Position numbers and translations under genes: made by a program. Under the pieces are notes generated by a model, which saw nothing but the letters and a program-made list of their open reading frames with translations, was not told the origin of the DNA and did no database searches. Positions 11,282 through 26,669 of a stretch of 64,000 bases of DNA are shown in pieces; the stretch's first letter is position 1, and each line of letters starts with the position of its first letter. Source of the DNA: Mauremys mutica (lineage: Eukaryota; Chordata; Testudines; Geoemydidae); assembly GCF_020497125.1 (NCBI RefSeq), contig NC_059075.1, positions 26,944,003 to 27,008,002 on the forward strand, written 5' to 3'.

Positions 11282-12414
11282 CTAAAACATTGAAAAGGCA
11301 AAATGGATAACACTGACAAGTAAAATATGCATATGGTATCATACTATTCGCCTTTCATGATATAGCATCTGCACTGCCAAAGACTTGCACTGACATGATT
11401 TAGCCAATAGCATCATCACTACAATGTTAGAAAAGGCCAAGTAATATGATTGTAATTTTATGAAATATAATGTGAAGATAAGCAAAACAGTGTTAGCAAC
11501 ATTACTGTTATAAACTTGCACTACGTGAAATACTACAGGAGAAGGATTATTTAATATAAAATTAATCAAGTTTCAATAAAGTTTTTAAAGCTATTTGAAA
11601 GGGAAGAAAAAAATAATATATATTTTTAAAAACCTATCATCTCCTTTATCTTCACAATAGAGCAAGCCAAGTGGAGAAGGCTGGCATGATAAGCATGTGC
11701 TAATATCCCATAATATCACATGCACATCACCATTACAAACTCAGTCCATGGATTGCCTAATCAAGAAATTGGGATTTAGCAGGATTGCAGCCTTGGTTTT
11801 CGCATTATAATAGATTTTGTTATATCAAAAAAGATGGGGGCATGATGTGTTAAAAACCAAAATGTAGGCTACAGTAGATTTCAGCCCTGAGAACCATGAC
11901 AGTATGCTTAACTGTACACTTTCTTTCCCTTCCCCTCCCCCCCCCCTCAAGAAGAGTGCTAAGTAATGTAAAAATCCTGGGAATAGTTTAACAAATGAGA
12001 ATGATTAAAGAGCAGCTGTCACAGGCATTAAGAAAAGCTAGCTACTTTTCTTCTAAATCATACTCAATGTTTTATAATTTAATTTGTATATTGCATAGCT
12101 GTAGAGAGTCCACATTATCATCAGATATTTTGCAAATTAACATAAGGATATGAAAGTGACCATGTTGTCAAACAAAGAAAGCAAGAGACTGAAAAAGTGT
12201 ATCATTAGAAATGGAATCTAACAGTGCAAATGAAAAAGGTTTTTATTAGCTGTGGACAATGAAGACATAGTGCAGTGATATCCCCCCCCAGTTAAGTCTG
12301 AGATAAACGATGATAATATGCCCTCTGGCAATATACACAGTAAACACATTCTCCAACAGATGTAACTTTTAGAGTATCAAACTTGAATATCAAAGGTTAA
12401 AATTAAAATCATTA

Positions 12415-12558
<144 letters not shown>

Positions 12559-14257
12559 CTACAATCAATCAGACAATAAATCACAGGTGTTACTTATCCC
12601 ATTAAGGACTGAGAATCAGTTGAAAGTCAATGAAGCAGTATTTCAATTATACTGATAATTTTGTGGAAATCAATTAGCTTGAGCTCAAATTGACGATATC
12701 TAAAAAAATTTAAGGTTAATTGTCTTGACATCAGTTGCATAGATAAAGAGCATTTTTAGAGAAAAATAGCATTGATAAGTTCTAGAAGGCACACCAAAGA
12801 AGCAAACCAAAACTAACTACACTGAGTGGCTTGAATCTCAAATACAAAGGCTTCTAAAAGTCATACAAAATAGAGATGTGCAGAGTTCTCAGACTTTTCT
12901 ACATGCAAAGATTCTACTGGCCTGCTACCAGAACCACTTAATTCCTATGTTCAAAATTAAGGCCAGAACTTGAATGATCCATCATTTGCGCCCAGATAAT
13001 GTAACATACAAGACCAATTTCTCCTGTACTACCTGTGTATCTAGAATTCCAGCTTCATTTCAAGTTTCTTTGATTTTGTGGAATGATAATATCTCAGTTT
13101 CAATCAATACAAGTGTACTGTATCAAGAACTCAAAGAAATTAGGAAGCTGACCTGTGGTCTGGGTCATTTTTATCTATCAACAAGGCTATCAATCCTCAT
13201 GCTGATCACCAAGTTTCTGTCCATGCTCCAGAACTGCCTAATCAGATGCATTGTGTGAGGTTTATATTTTCCTCTGAAGCAGCCAGCATTGGCTAATGTT
13301 GGAGACGAGATACCAACCAACTAGATTCCTACTGGATGTGTTTCAGTCTACCATGTGCAAACTTTGCTACACAATTTAGAGAGATTTTTAAATGGTGACA
13401 ATGGTTTTAAAGGATACTAATCTTATACTGAGCTATTTATATGCATGCAGACAAGAAAACAGCAATACATAACCATGACATGCATGTTTCCAAAAAGACT
13501 TATTTTTTTACAAGTCAGCTTTAATATACGATTGCTCTCAGACTACAGTCAAACAGTGAGGCAGGGACTTTTTGCATTACTTACTTGGCCCATAAACACT
13601 CTTTTCTGTGGCAATTAATCATGCTCAAACTAACCAAATAGCTTGATATTAAATTGCTGCTGCCCTTCATGAAATGCTGTTTTGCAGGCTGCCCTTCTTC
13701 TCATATATGATCACATAGGCCTACCATGCATTTAAGGGGAAAACAACTTTAGATAGAAAACAGCCCCTTACTAAAAATTTGCTGTACAAGTATAGCAGCC
13801 AATTTTCAAGATTCATTAACTGTCATTTAAATCTTTCCCATCCAGGAGTAAAAGGTTATATCTAAGACAGAAAAAACTGTCAAGTGGAGACCCTTTTCAA
13901 GTTTTAGGCCAGAGCATAGTCAGTCACATTAACTGCTGAAAGCATTCTCTAACCCACAGCGTTAGTTATACGAGCAAATATGTGTATGTTAGCTACAAAC
14001 GTTCAAAGCATACGAAGCAGCAAAGCATTCAACATTCTACTGAGTCATAAGAGGTCATACAATTTCTTTAGTAATTGTGTGTAGGCCATAAAATCTCAAA
14101 ACTATTAGTACCACAAGGAGATGTTAGAAAACAAACCAAATTCTTAAATTTATGTGCATCAGATAACCTTTGTTAATCACAAAAGTGCTGTGTTGTAAAT
14201 ATTTCCTTAACTTGGCTTCCAAATTACACTAGCAAAATAGCTTTGAATTCTCTAAAT
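12559..14257. other. PAPOLA intron 16 part, nothing recognised
   Basis: No exon, RNA gene or clear repeat found. The 94-codon frame at 12974-13258 has no recognisable feature. Confidence 0.5.
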
Positions 14258-14590
14258 CAGTGTTTCCCAAACTTGGGACACCGCTTGAGTAGGGAAAGCC
14301 CCTGGCGGGCCGGGCCGGTTTCTTTACCTGCCGCGTCCACAGGTCCGGCCAATCGCAGCTTCCACTGGCTGCGGTTTGCCACTGCAGGCCAATGGAAGCT
14401 GTTGGAAGCGGCAGCCAGCACATCCCTCTGCCCACGCCGCTTCCAGCAGCTCCCATTGGCCTGGAGCAGTGAACCACAGCCAGTGGGAGCTGTGATCGGC
14501 CAGACCTGCGGACATGGCAGGTAAACAAACCGGCCCGGCCCCCCAGGGGCTTTCCCTACACAAGTGGTATCCTAAGTTTGAGAAACACTG
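14258..14590. mobile_element. GC-rich hAT MITE (family C)
   Basis: 333 bp, ends cagtgtttcccaaac and gtttgagaaacactg. Perfect 8-bp duplication ctctaaat (14250-14257, 14591-14598). The arms (gggaaagcccctggcgggcc against ggccccccaggggctttccc) make a long palindrome. The overlapping open frames on both strands are mirror translations of it. Confidence 0.95.
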
Positions 14591-14938
14591 CTCTAAATTA
14601 ATCAAACTTAAAAATCTGTTTAGTCTAGTATTTCCAACAAAAATTATGTCACACCTGCATGATTTTAAGGAGAAGAAATGAAATCAGAAGCAGATATTTT
14701 CAGGAGGTAGGAAGAGAGGCATGCATGAAACACATATACAAATAATACAGTATTAACGCAACTGGGAACTATCAATGCATATCAGGATATCAGTACCGTT
14801 GTACCAGATAGGTTAGAAAGTTTGTGTAGGTGACAAGTAAAACTGCCCTTTTAAAGTGGGTTTTAGATATTTTGTTAGCACACCAAAGACCTTTGGGAAT
14901 CACTAAATTATAATGTAATTAATTATATTATAACATTA

Positions 14939-16078
<1,140 letters not shown>

Positions 16079-16531
16079 TGTGATGGGGTGGCCACCTTAC
16101 ACTGGTATGGAAGGGGTTAATAAAGCCCTACAGAGACTGTGCAGGAAGCAGCCAATAAAAGAGAGACTGGGAGAAGCCGCCAAATCAAGGCCCAGCAGGC
16201 TCATATAAAACAAGCAGCAGGCCAGCGCAGGATCAGTTACTCCCTGGAACTCAAGGAGGGAGGGACTGAGTGCCTTGCAGGCAGAAGGAAGCTAGCACCC
16301 TGGACAGAGCAGTGCTGGACAGGAACAGGGGAGCCAGAGGAAGCTCCTGGCAAGCTGCTAGGACTGGCATGCTGAGGTCCTGAGGCAAGGGTGAAGAATG
16401 TGCTGGAACCATGGGAAAGTGGTACAGGGAAATGTACTGAAGAGTTGGAGGGGATGCGGTACATGGCTGCCCCCTACAAGGTCCTTGGCCTAGGACCTTG
16501 AGTAGTGGGCAGGCCCGGGTATCCCCCACAC
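16079..16531 (+). mobile_element. Probable solo LTR of a Gypsy-type element
   Basis: Starts tgtgatggggtggccacc and ends near ccccaca, fitting the TG...CA of LTRs. It contains a promoter-like catataaaac at 16202-16211 and purine-rich GC sequence unlike the surrounding intron. It resembles turtle Gypsy LTRs by eye. No internal coding sequence follows, so it would be a solo LTR. The duplication at the borders is not clear. Confidence 0.6.
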
Positions 16532-17098
16532 TTGCCACTCAGTGTATTTTCTGAAGTGTACCCAAATCAGGATCTTAAACATGAGATCCTCTCTCTACTC
16601 TTCCAATCATCTACCTTACTGACTGTCCATCTTATGCATTCAATAAGGGAAGGGTCCTGTAGAACAAATACTTTAATTACATGGTCACAGTATTAAAATG
16701 GATATTTATAAAGGGGCTGAATTAAAGTTGCATACTGAAGGAGATGGCTGTAGTGCTCCACTAATTCTTGGCTATGGAGAAGCCCATATGCTGTTGTGTA
16801 AGAATGGCTCTAATATATGCACCCTATCTCATTCCAAGGGCTGCACTGGTCCCTGAAGGTAGCCCAGATTCTAGGAGACACAAAGTTTGCCTACAGCCAT
16901 TTGCCTCCTCCCACTCTCCTCCTGTGAGGTGTAGTACAGAATCTGGCTTCTGGAGTCTATTGTTTTACTAGATGTGAACTTTTGCAACCCTGCTGTTACC
17001 TCATCAATTGGAAGGAATGACATTTTCCCCGCCTCTAGGGTAAGGTTATTACATCTTGCATAACAAGTGCTGAGAAGTGCACTGAATTACTAACACCA

Positions 17099-17357
17099 GT
17101 CCATGGAAGAGAGACTAGAACTAGATAAGTTCATGAAGGATAGGTCCATCAATGGCTATTAGCCCGTACGGGCAGGGATGGTGTCTCTAGCCTCTATTTG
17201 CCAGAAGCTGGGAATGGGTGACAGGGGACGGATCACCTGATGATTACTTGTTCAGTTCATTCCCTCTGGGGCACCTGGCATTGGCCACTGTCAGAAGACA
17301 GGATACTGGGCTAGATGGACCTTTGGTCTGACCCAGTATGGCTGTTCTTATGTTCCC
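17099..17357 (+). mobile_element. CR1 LINE 3' end (turtle type)
   Basis: Reads agataagttcatgaaggat, then gtgtctctagcctctatttg, ggcattggccactgtcagaa and finally ggctgttcttatgttcc. The short terminal repeat ttcttatg type is the CR1 3' end. 5' truncated, as most CR1 copies are. Well preserved, so younger than the CR1 at 6475-8440. Confidence 0.9.
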
Positions 17358-18277
17358 AACTGATCAAAGCAGATAAAACACAAGTGGGAGCAGTTAAGTA
17401 GGTGAGGGAGCTGCAAAGGCGTACTGCTCTTCCAAACCTGGGAGGAGGAGAGGCGCTCTCTCTCTGCTTTTAGTAGAGGAGGGGAAACTGAGCTCTTCTT
17501 TAGCCTAAGAGAAGGCATATATTAAAGTAATCTTTCACCTAGGTAAAGGTGTGACTGCCGCAGTTGCTGCTACTATTGCTTCATCATCCTGTCCATAAGG
17601 ATCTCTAGCTGTGCTTAGGAACATGCATAATGAGGCTGGCACTAGGGAAATTCACTGGGGTGGAGGATGCTCGGTGCAGATGGAATCTTCAGAGGTTCAG
17701 CAGAAGTCCATAACAAGCTCTGAGCATATGCAGATAGCAATTTTTAGTGGCTTATAACTTGGACATATGTAGGTATATTTTCATAGGAAAAGCAAAAAGG
17801 ACCTCCCGACACCACGACTATGTCCCTCACAAATTTCAATTCCAAATCCTGAGCTCTTCAAATAATAATAATATTATACTAAATATACACTAAACACTGC
17901 AAAACGTACCTATTTCCCTCTAACCTGATTCCTGAAAATAGCTGGAAGCTAATTTAAGCAAAGAGGCAGAGAGCAAGCATAGAAAGTTCCAGCAAAAATG
18001 GTTGTGTGGCAAAGTTATAAGCAACCAAAGACAGTGGTTTATAACAAAATGTCACACAATCTTAACATTAGGCTCAGTAATGATGTCGTCGTCTGGGGAA
18101 GGATTTGATAATACCTTTAGATTCCTGGGTGAATTGTGGTGTGAGGAGTCTTTGGGTAGTTTATAGCAGGTAGTGTTGGAGTGGTGTTGTTTGCCCTCAT
18201 TAATGTAATCTCACATTTGAGAACTATGATGGCACCCCCCTTTGTCTGCTGGTTTGATCACTAGCTGGTGGTTGATT

Positions 18278-18574
18278 TCAGGGACTCCTCTCAGCAGTGG
18301 AGCGATTGTGCCGGATGTGATATTTGTTAAGGATTTCACTGTTGATTTTTAACCCTGAAGAAATCAATGTAATGATCAAATGTGTGGCTTTTTCCACTGT
18401 GGGATGTCCAGGAAGATGATTCTTTTTTCTTATGATTGTCGGTGGGGACGTAGTAGTTGTGGGTGGCAAATACCGGTACATTGTTGTGAAAGAATTCTTC
18501 GAAGCAGAGTTAGTAAAAGAATCTTCTAGTTCTCCACCTGTTTGTATGGTTTCAGGTTCTGTGCAGCAGTTCAA
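18278..18574 (-). pseudogene. Penelope-like protein remnant, N-terminal region
   Basis: A 98-codon frame. In a neighbouring frame it continues into PLLRGVPEINHQLVIKPADKGG, the segment just before the reverse transcriptase core of Penelope-like proteins. Only the first part of the protein is present. Confidence 0.65.
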
Positions 18575-18987
18575 TCCCCGGGACAGTACAGATCATTCAG
18601 CTCTGGTTAGGAGTAGTCTTGACAAATTGATGATGCTGGGGTGTGCGTAGTGTCCATGTGGTAAGGTCTTTGTGCCATGGTTTCTCCTGGGGATGGTGTT
18701 CTGGGGATTGTGGTAGTTAGTTCCAGTTTTTGATTCTGGGTTGAATGGCTGTCATTAGATTTTTTTGCTTTGTTTGTTTTTTAAAATAGTTGTTTTGGGT
18801 TTCTTGAATGATATCCAGGTAGGTTTCCTGATTTTTTCCTTCCAGTGCGTGGGACTTTATGATGACTTTTTGTCTGAGGTGGCTCCCTTTTTGAGAACTT
18901 TGAGGTACAGAAAATAGTTCCTCGGTTTTTCTGAAGTCCTCTTTCAGAGCTGTTTGGCATGTATGTAGTGGTCAGAAAGTTATAGAG

Positions 18988-19298
18988 CAGGGATCAGCAA
19001 CCTTTCAGAGGTGGTGTGCCGAATCTTCATTTATTCACTCTAATTTAAGGTTTCGCATGTCAGTAATACATTTTAACGTTTTTAGAAGGTCTCTTTCTAG
19101 AAGTCTATAATATATAACTAAACTATTGTTGTATGTAAAGTAAATAAGGCTTTTAAAATGTTTAAGAAGCTTCATTTAAAATTAAATTAAAATGCAGAGC
19201 CCCCCGGACTGGTGGCCGGGACCCAGGCAGTGTGAGTGCCACTGAAAATCAGCTCGTGTGCCGCCTTCGGCATCTGTGCCATAGGTTGCCTACCCCTG
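18988..19298. mobile_element. hAT MITE (family A, copy 3)
   Basis: 311 bp, ends cagggatcagcaacct and ggttgcctacccctg. Perfect duplication ttatagag (18980-18987, 19299-19306). Inserted into the Penelope-like element and therefore younger than it. Confidence 0.95.
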
Positions 19299-20559
19299 TT
19301 ATAGAGGGTGAGTCTTCTGGGGATGTTTTATTTCTTGCATTTGCTCAGGAAGCAGATTTTGCTGGTAAGTTTTTCCTCCTTTTTCTTCATGCTGTGGAGT
19401 TGCCATTTCAGATGGCAAAATATGATATCCTCCATTGTTGTCTGCAGTTTTGTTGTGCCCACATTGGCCACTGGATATTAGAAAGGTACGGTGGGTGAAG
19501 CAATACCTTTTATTGGACCAACTTTTACTGGGGAAAGAGACAAGCTTTCACGCTACACAGAGCTCTTCATGTTTGGGAAAGGTACTCAGCAAGTCACAGA
19601 TAAATGCTAGGTGGAACTTATTGTTTTCCAGTAAGTAGTTTACATATACTGTAACAGACCACTGAAGAGGCCAGTTAACACTTCTATAGTCATCGGACAA
19701 AAAACGGAAGTTAAGTGGGTTAAAGACTGTTGTAGTTAGACATTAATCCTGTGTCTTTATTAAGACCATGATTTTTAGTGTCTAGCAAAATTATAAATTT
19801 AAGCACCCAACTTCATCTTTTGAAGGTGTTGTGCAGGTTTCCTTTGAGATGAGGACTGAGAGATCAGATATAAAGTGATTGTTTTGTGAAATATGTGTGC
19901 CCACAGGTGATATGGTGTTTCCAAATTGTCCATTTACTTTACAAAAATTTTTTTGTGGTGGCTCATATCTGCAAAATGTTTTTACAGCCGAACTCCAGAT
20001 TTCTGTTGTTTGCTTTGTTGAGTGCCATTTATTTTATTTTTGGGGGGTGGGGGGGGAAGGCAGCTAATGGTTGATAAAAGTTTATACAAACATATAGAGC
20101 GATGTTTAAAAAAGTATAAATATCTGCAAACAGCAATATTTCTAAAAAAATACTATTAGTAAGCACCAGGCAGCTGGTGTAAGGTAGAGAGGTTTGGGTT
20201 TTATTTTGGAGGATGTACGGGGAGTGTTGGCAAAGGAGATGAACTGATGAATGGGAGCACCGGTAGGAAACCGGAAGAGAAAAAAAAAAGTCAAGAAGCG
20301 GGAGTTCATGGCATAGGAGAGCATGGAGCCATTCTCCCTAGTCTGACAATGGGAGAAGGGGCAAAGGTTATGGATAGTATACTAAGAGTCTTTTCTATAA
20401 TAGAAATTTAAGTGTTTGAAAAAATTCAAGTGCTTAAAATTTTACAGATGGATATAAAACTACCTCTTCCGCCCCAAATAAATTCAATTCCCATCCTCCC
20501 ATAGGCTTATTTAAGTCTGCAGGAGTGGTCCCCTGCTTCAGGGAGCCTCACCATGTGTT

Positions 20560-20905
20560 TGCAAGGGTAGCCAATGCGGCTCTTTTACAGTTAAAGTGTA
20601 GCTCACAGAGCCCATCATGCCCCCGCCCCCTATTCTCCATCTACTAGACTTGGGGTGAGAGTGGAAGCTTGTCTTCTACCCTGCGGCGGGAAGGTGAGGC
20701 TAGGGGCTTCTGCCCAATGGGGAGGAGGGGGTCTCAGGGCTGAAGGTCCAGCAAGTGCCTCCCATGGGGCAGAATTCTCTAGCCCCACCATCCCGCTGCA
20801 GAGCAGAAGCTCTGCAGGGCTGAAGCTCTGGACCCTGACAGGCACGCCTGACTCTCGAACTTCTGAAGATTATTGTATGTGGCTCAGAGGGTCAGTAAGT
20901 TTGGC
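20560..20905. repeat. GC-rich repeat, likely a MITE
   Basis: The segment from gggtagccaatgcggctc to ggctcagagggtcagtaag is GC-rich in an AT-rich intron and has the look of turtle hAT MITEs. I could not fix the ends or find a duplication. The frames on both strands here are by-products. Confidence 0.5.
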
Positions 20906-21459
20906 CTGGTGTATTCAAGAGGGTTCCCCTTCTGCAGACCTTAATGAAAATTTAAACTTCTGGTGCTCCTTGAAAAGACAAAGGAAACACCACAAAAGAA
21001 AAAATATTCTAAAAAAGAGTTAAGATTGAGAGTATATTACGTTATTGTCCAGCTAAAAGCCCTCCCAAATTACACTTTGACAAGGAGTCTACAGCTTCAG
21101 AAAAAAATATTAGAAGCCACGGTAATTAACAGTTTAGGGATCCAGTATAGTAGGAGTTGGGCGTGATGGGCCACGTAAGTACAGGCAGCCATGTGGCCTA
21201 GCAACCTTAGGCAAGTGCAGGTGGTGGTGAGCAGGTGGCCCCTTACCTGGGAAGTTACGTCTGACATGGCTTGGAAATGGGCCTCCAGAAGGAATGCCCT
21301 GTCCTGTGTGGAATCAAGGACTACTCTGATGAACTCTATCAGTCACACTGCCATGAGGCTCGATTTCTTTTTGTTCACTAACAGGCCTAGGTAGCTGCAG
21401 GTAGAACACACCAGATCTAGGCTGCTCTGCACTTGATCCTGCGATCTGCCCTTGATGAC

Positions 21460-22253
21460 TCAATCGTCGAGATAAGGATAAACCTGGACTCCCCAATGCC
21501 TCAGGTAAGTAGCTACTAGGGTCATACACTTTGTAAATACCTGCTGGACGGAGGAGAGGCCAAAGGGAAGTGCCGTGAACTGGAAATGGCGCTGGCCACC
21601 ATAAAATGGAGGAACGGTCTGTGACCTTGGAGAATATGGAAATAAGTGTCTTTCAAGTTGAGAGAGGCGTACCAGTCTCCCGGATCCAAGGAGGGGATGA
21701 TGGAGGCCAGTGAAACCATGCAAAACTTCAACTTCTTAAGTCGTCGCAGGTCCAGAATGGGTCTTAGGCCCCCTTTTGCTTTTGGGATCAGAAAACAGCT
21801 GGAGTAGAAACCTTTCCCCCTCATTTCCTGAGGGACCTCCTCTACTGACCCCAGTTGTAGGAGGCTGTCTACCTTCTGAATGAGGAGTTGCTCATGAGAA
21901 GGGTCCCTGAAGAGGGATGGGGAAGAGGGGGAATGGGAAGGAGGGTGGCTGAAAACTGGAGGGTGTAGCCCAGCGACAATCTCTAGCACCCAGCGGTCCA
22001 AGGTGACTCTTGACCAGGCCGAATGGTAGGGATGGAGATAGTTGAGAAAAAGATGGGGCAGATCCGGGGAGGTGACCAGGGTGTTGCTCTCATACTTCTG
22101 GTCCCCCTGGTGTCTCGCTGGGCCAGGCTGCGCAGGTGACTGGGGGGAGGAAGGGTGGAGGCAACTAAAACCAGTGTCCCTTCCCGTGGTAGATACTTGC
22201 TGAGGCTGCCACGGCCTTGGTGGCAGGAGCAGCCAGAATTGCTTCCTCACCAA
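21460..22253 (-). pseudogene. DIRS reverse transcriptase remnant
   Basis: The frame 22253-21522 holds the fingers and palm start (RPILDLRRLKK). A second frame (21723-21460) holds LPFGLSS and the catalytic YLDD box at 21463-21474. The frameshift lies near 21700. In the first frame DLRDAYF-type sequence reads NLKDTYF. Inactive. Confidence 0.87.
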
Positions 22254-22401
22254 GCATCCTGTGGCACCTTATAGACTAACAGACGTACTGGAGCATGAGC
22301 TTTCGAAAGCTCATGCTCCAATACATCTGTTAGTCTATAAGGTGCCACAGGACTCTTTGCTGCTTTTACAGATCCAGACTAACACGGCTACCCCTCTGAT
22401 A
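22254..22401. mobile_element. Retroposed Penelope-like end with 5' inversion (96-bp palindrome)
   Basis: 148 bp flanked by a perfect 12-bp direct repeat cttcctcaccaa (22242-22253, 22402-22413). Bases 22257-22352 form a palindrome with 48-base arms and two mismatched pairs, both C/T differences, and no loop (centre tttcgaaa at 22301-22308). After the palindrome come ttgctgcttttacagatc and ctaacacggctacc, the end of a repeat that resembles the Penelope-like terminal repeat at 19430-19580. The structure looks like target-primed insertion with the 5' part inverted. Confidence 0.8.
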
Positions 22402-22631
22402 CTTCCTCACCAACTGAGACATATGCAACCCGAGAGTGGAGGGTAGTCCAAGTGTCCTTCAGACTGTGCAGCCTTGCACCCTATTTGTTCTGCAAACAGC
22501 CCAACTTCATCAACCAGGAGATCGTGTATCGAGGACTACATCTCCTGGGATAGGCCTGCGGTCTGAAGCCAGGAACTGCACCTCCTCATGTCCACTGCCA
22601 AGGCAACCACCCTGGCCACCGAATTGGCAAC

Positions 22632-22932
22632 ATCCCTTACGTCTGTGCTGCTGCTGGCGGGGCACTGCCTTCAGAGCTGGGCACCTGGCCAACATCCGCC
22701 ACTTTCCAGCCACCCAGCTCTGAAGGCAACACAGAAGTAAGGGTGGCAATACTGTGACTCCTCCTAAAATAACCCTGCAATCCCCGTGCAACTCCCTTTT
22801 CGGTCAGGACCCCCAGTTTGAGAAACACTGGTCTCCCCCGTGAAATCTGTATAGTATAGGGTAAAACACACAAGACCAGATTTCACAGCCTGACACATTT
22901 TTCATGGTCGTGAATTTGGTAGGACCTTACGT
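22632..22932. mobile_element. Partial copy of the element at 28037-28738
   Basis: Shares acagaagtaagggtggcaat, the ggtcaggaccccc block, tttgagaaacactggtctcc and gtatagtatagggtaaaaca with the 28-kb element and ends at gaatttggtaggacctta. Only about half of the element is present; the left border is approximate. It interrupts the DIRS Gag. Confidence 0.78.
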
Positions 22933-22936
22933 ATAA

Positions 22937-23475
22937 TTATTTGAACCCCTCGGCAGAGACAAAATATTTTTTCTCAGTTCTTTTGGAAGTGGGCGGGATG
23001 GAGGACGGGGTTTGCCAGAGGAGTTTGGCAATATTTAGGACCCCTTCATGCATTGGCAGCATGACGCGTGTAGGGGTGGATGTGGAGATCACATTGAACA
23101 AAATGTCTGATTGCTCCGGCATCTCTTCTGCTTCTAGGTCAAAGTTAGTGGCTACCCTTTGGAGCAGGGCTTGGTGCTCCTTAATGTCATCTGGGTGGCT
23201 AGCGGGGGAGGGCCCCTCCACCGCTTCGTCTGGAGAGGGGGACAATGACTAACCACTGGGAGAGGGCCTCAGGCATCATCCCATGCAGGGGAAGGGTGTC
23301 TCGGGGTGGGCACCTGTCCCTCCACCTCAGAGTCCACTAGCGCTTCACGCACTAAGCCCATTGCCACTGGTGCCGATTGGAGTTTGTCCGATGTGGCAAC
23401 CGATGATTGGCGAGATGGGGGCATCAGCTTAACGGCATGCCCCAGGCATTCCAGTAAGACCATTGAGCTGGACAC
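22937..23475 (-). pseudogene. DIRS Gag remnant
   Basis: Two overlapping minus frames. The peptide LLWQTPSSIPPTSKRTEKKY is a recognisable turtle DIRS Gag block followed normally by a capsid-like region. It is cut at 22936 by the hAT fragment, and the Gag sequence resumes at 22630-22414. Confidence 0.8.
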
Positions 23476-24500
23476 TGGCCCTGCTGCCAGGATGGCATTA
23501 CTGAGGTGGATGCAACCTCAAGAGCCCAGTCACGACGGTGCTGTTTTGGCGAGGAGCTGGACTCCCTCTCTGTGCCAGAGGAATCCTCCCCTTTGGTGAC
23601 CAGGGCTGGTGAGTAGGGGGAGCTGCACTCTGTTGAGGAGCATCCCCAAGGTCTCAGTGACAGTAATCGTCGGTGTGGAGTGGGTCAGCACAAAGATGAC
23701 TGCTGCTGACTATATGGCGACCAGCGCTTCCCTCTGGGTGCGACTTGACGTGAGGGCAGAAACCAGGAGCGCAGTCCAGGCAATCTGTGGCAGCGAACCG
23801 GTGACCTGGGCTAATGCAGAGACCAGGGATGTGGTGACAAAGGGCACTGCTTCGGCTCCGGAGACCGGCAGTGCTCACTCGCCTTCTGGGAGGCTTTCAC
23901 AGCTGGCTTGCCCTTGTAGGGAGCCTTTGCTGGTTCCATTGCTCCGAGGCTGGACAAAGAACAGCCTCCATGAGGAGGGCCCTCAAGCAAATGTCACGTT
24001 CTTTCTGTGTCCTGGGACAAAAGTTCTTACAGATGCGACACTTTTAACGTGGGATTCCCCCAGGCACTTCAGACAGCTACCTTGCGGCTCACTAACAGGC
24101 ATAGGCCTATTACGGTCGGTGCAGGGCTTAAAACTCGGCGACCAGGGCATGTCCTGCCTGGGGCAAAGTCCCTGATGGAACCTTAAGTAACTACAGTACT
24201 TAACAGCTACTTACTAACTAATCTAAAATAAAACAAAACTATTTATAGATGGAACACAAAGTTCGAAAGGGAAAGAAACCACTGGTAATTTGCGATGCAA
24301 GGGAGAGAGGCGCGCCGAGCAGCTACCATGCACAGTAAGAAGGAACTGAGAGAGGGCTTAGGGCTGGTGGTGCTTGATATACTGACACATGAGTGCGGCA
24401 CTCAAGGGGGTGCCACAGCCAACCCTACAGATACTGTTAAGGCAAAAGTCTCTGACAACTGTGCATGTGGGTGCACATGCACCTAGAATGGAATCAACAT

Positions 24501-26669
<2,169 letters not shown>

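Larger units (their letters stand above)
18060..19970 (-). mobile_element. Penelope-like retroelement in partial tandem
   Basis: On the minus strand the higher-coordinate part (about 19970-19480) is the tail of one unit: it codes pieces like SPVGTHISQNNHFISDLSVL, GNLHNTFKR and LLDTKNHGLNKDTG, the end of the GIY-YIG endonuclease domain, followed by the terminal repeat. Directly after it (below 19480) comes the head of a second unit: an N-terminal region, then the reverse transcriptase entry motif VIKPADKGG with frame breaks at about 18240-18270. Tail followed by head is the partial tandem arrangement typical of Penelope-like elements. A hAT MITE (18988-19298) sits in the head. Stops and frameshifts show it is inactive. 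Confidence 0.78.
21150..24490 (-). mobile_element. DIRS-like retrotransposon, degenerate
   Basis: Read on the minus strand from 24490: a terminal region (atttgaagaagaatg, 24511-24525, at its outer side); Gag pieces including SPSPDEAVEGPSPASHPDD and PEQSDILFNVIS (22937-23245); further Gag; then a reverse transcriptase with FRDPSHEQLL, KGGLRPILDL, MVSLASIIPSLDPGDWYASL and, after a frameshift, FTALPFGLSS and YPYLDD (21460-22253); then RNase H-like sequence to about 21150. The tyrosine recombinase expected in a full DIRS is not seen. Two younger inserts interrupt it (22254-22401 and about 22632-22932). Confidence 0.88.

Noticed and set aside
20655..21023. A 122-codon frame at 20.7-21.0 kb
   Set aside because: It starts in a GC-rich repeat and ends in a lysine-rich run; no conserved motif and no splice signals.
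22934..24175. A host gene spread over the 97-188-codon plus-strand frames at 23-24 kb
   Set aside because: The coding sense is on the minus strand (DIRS Gag); the plus frames are shadows.
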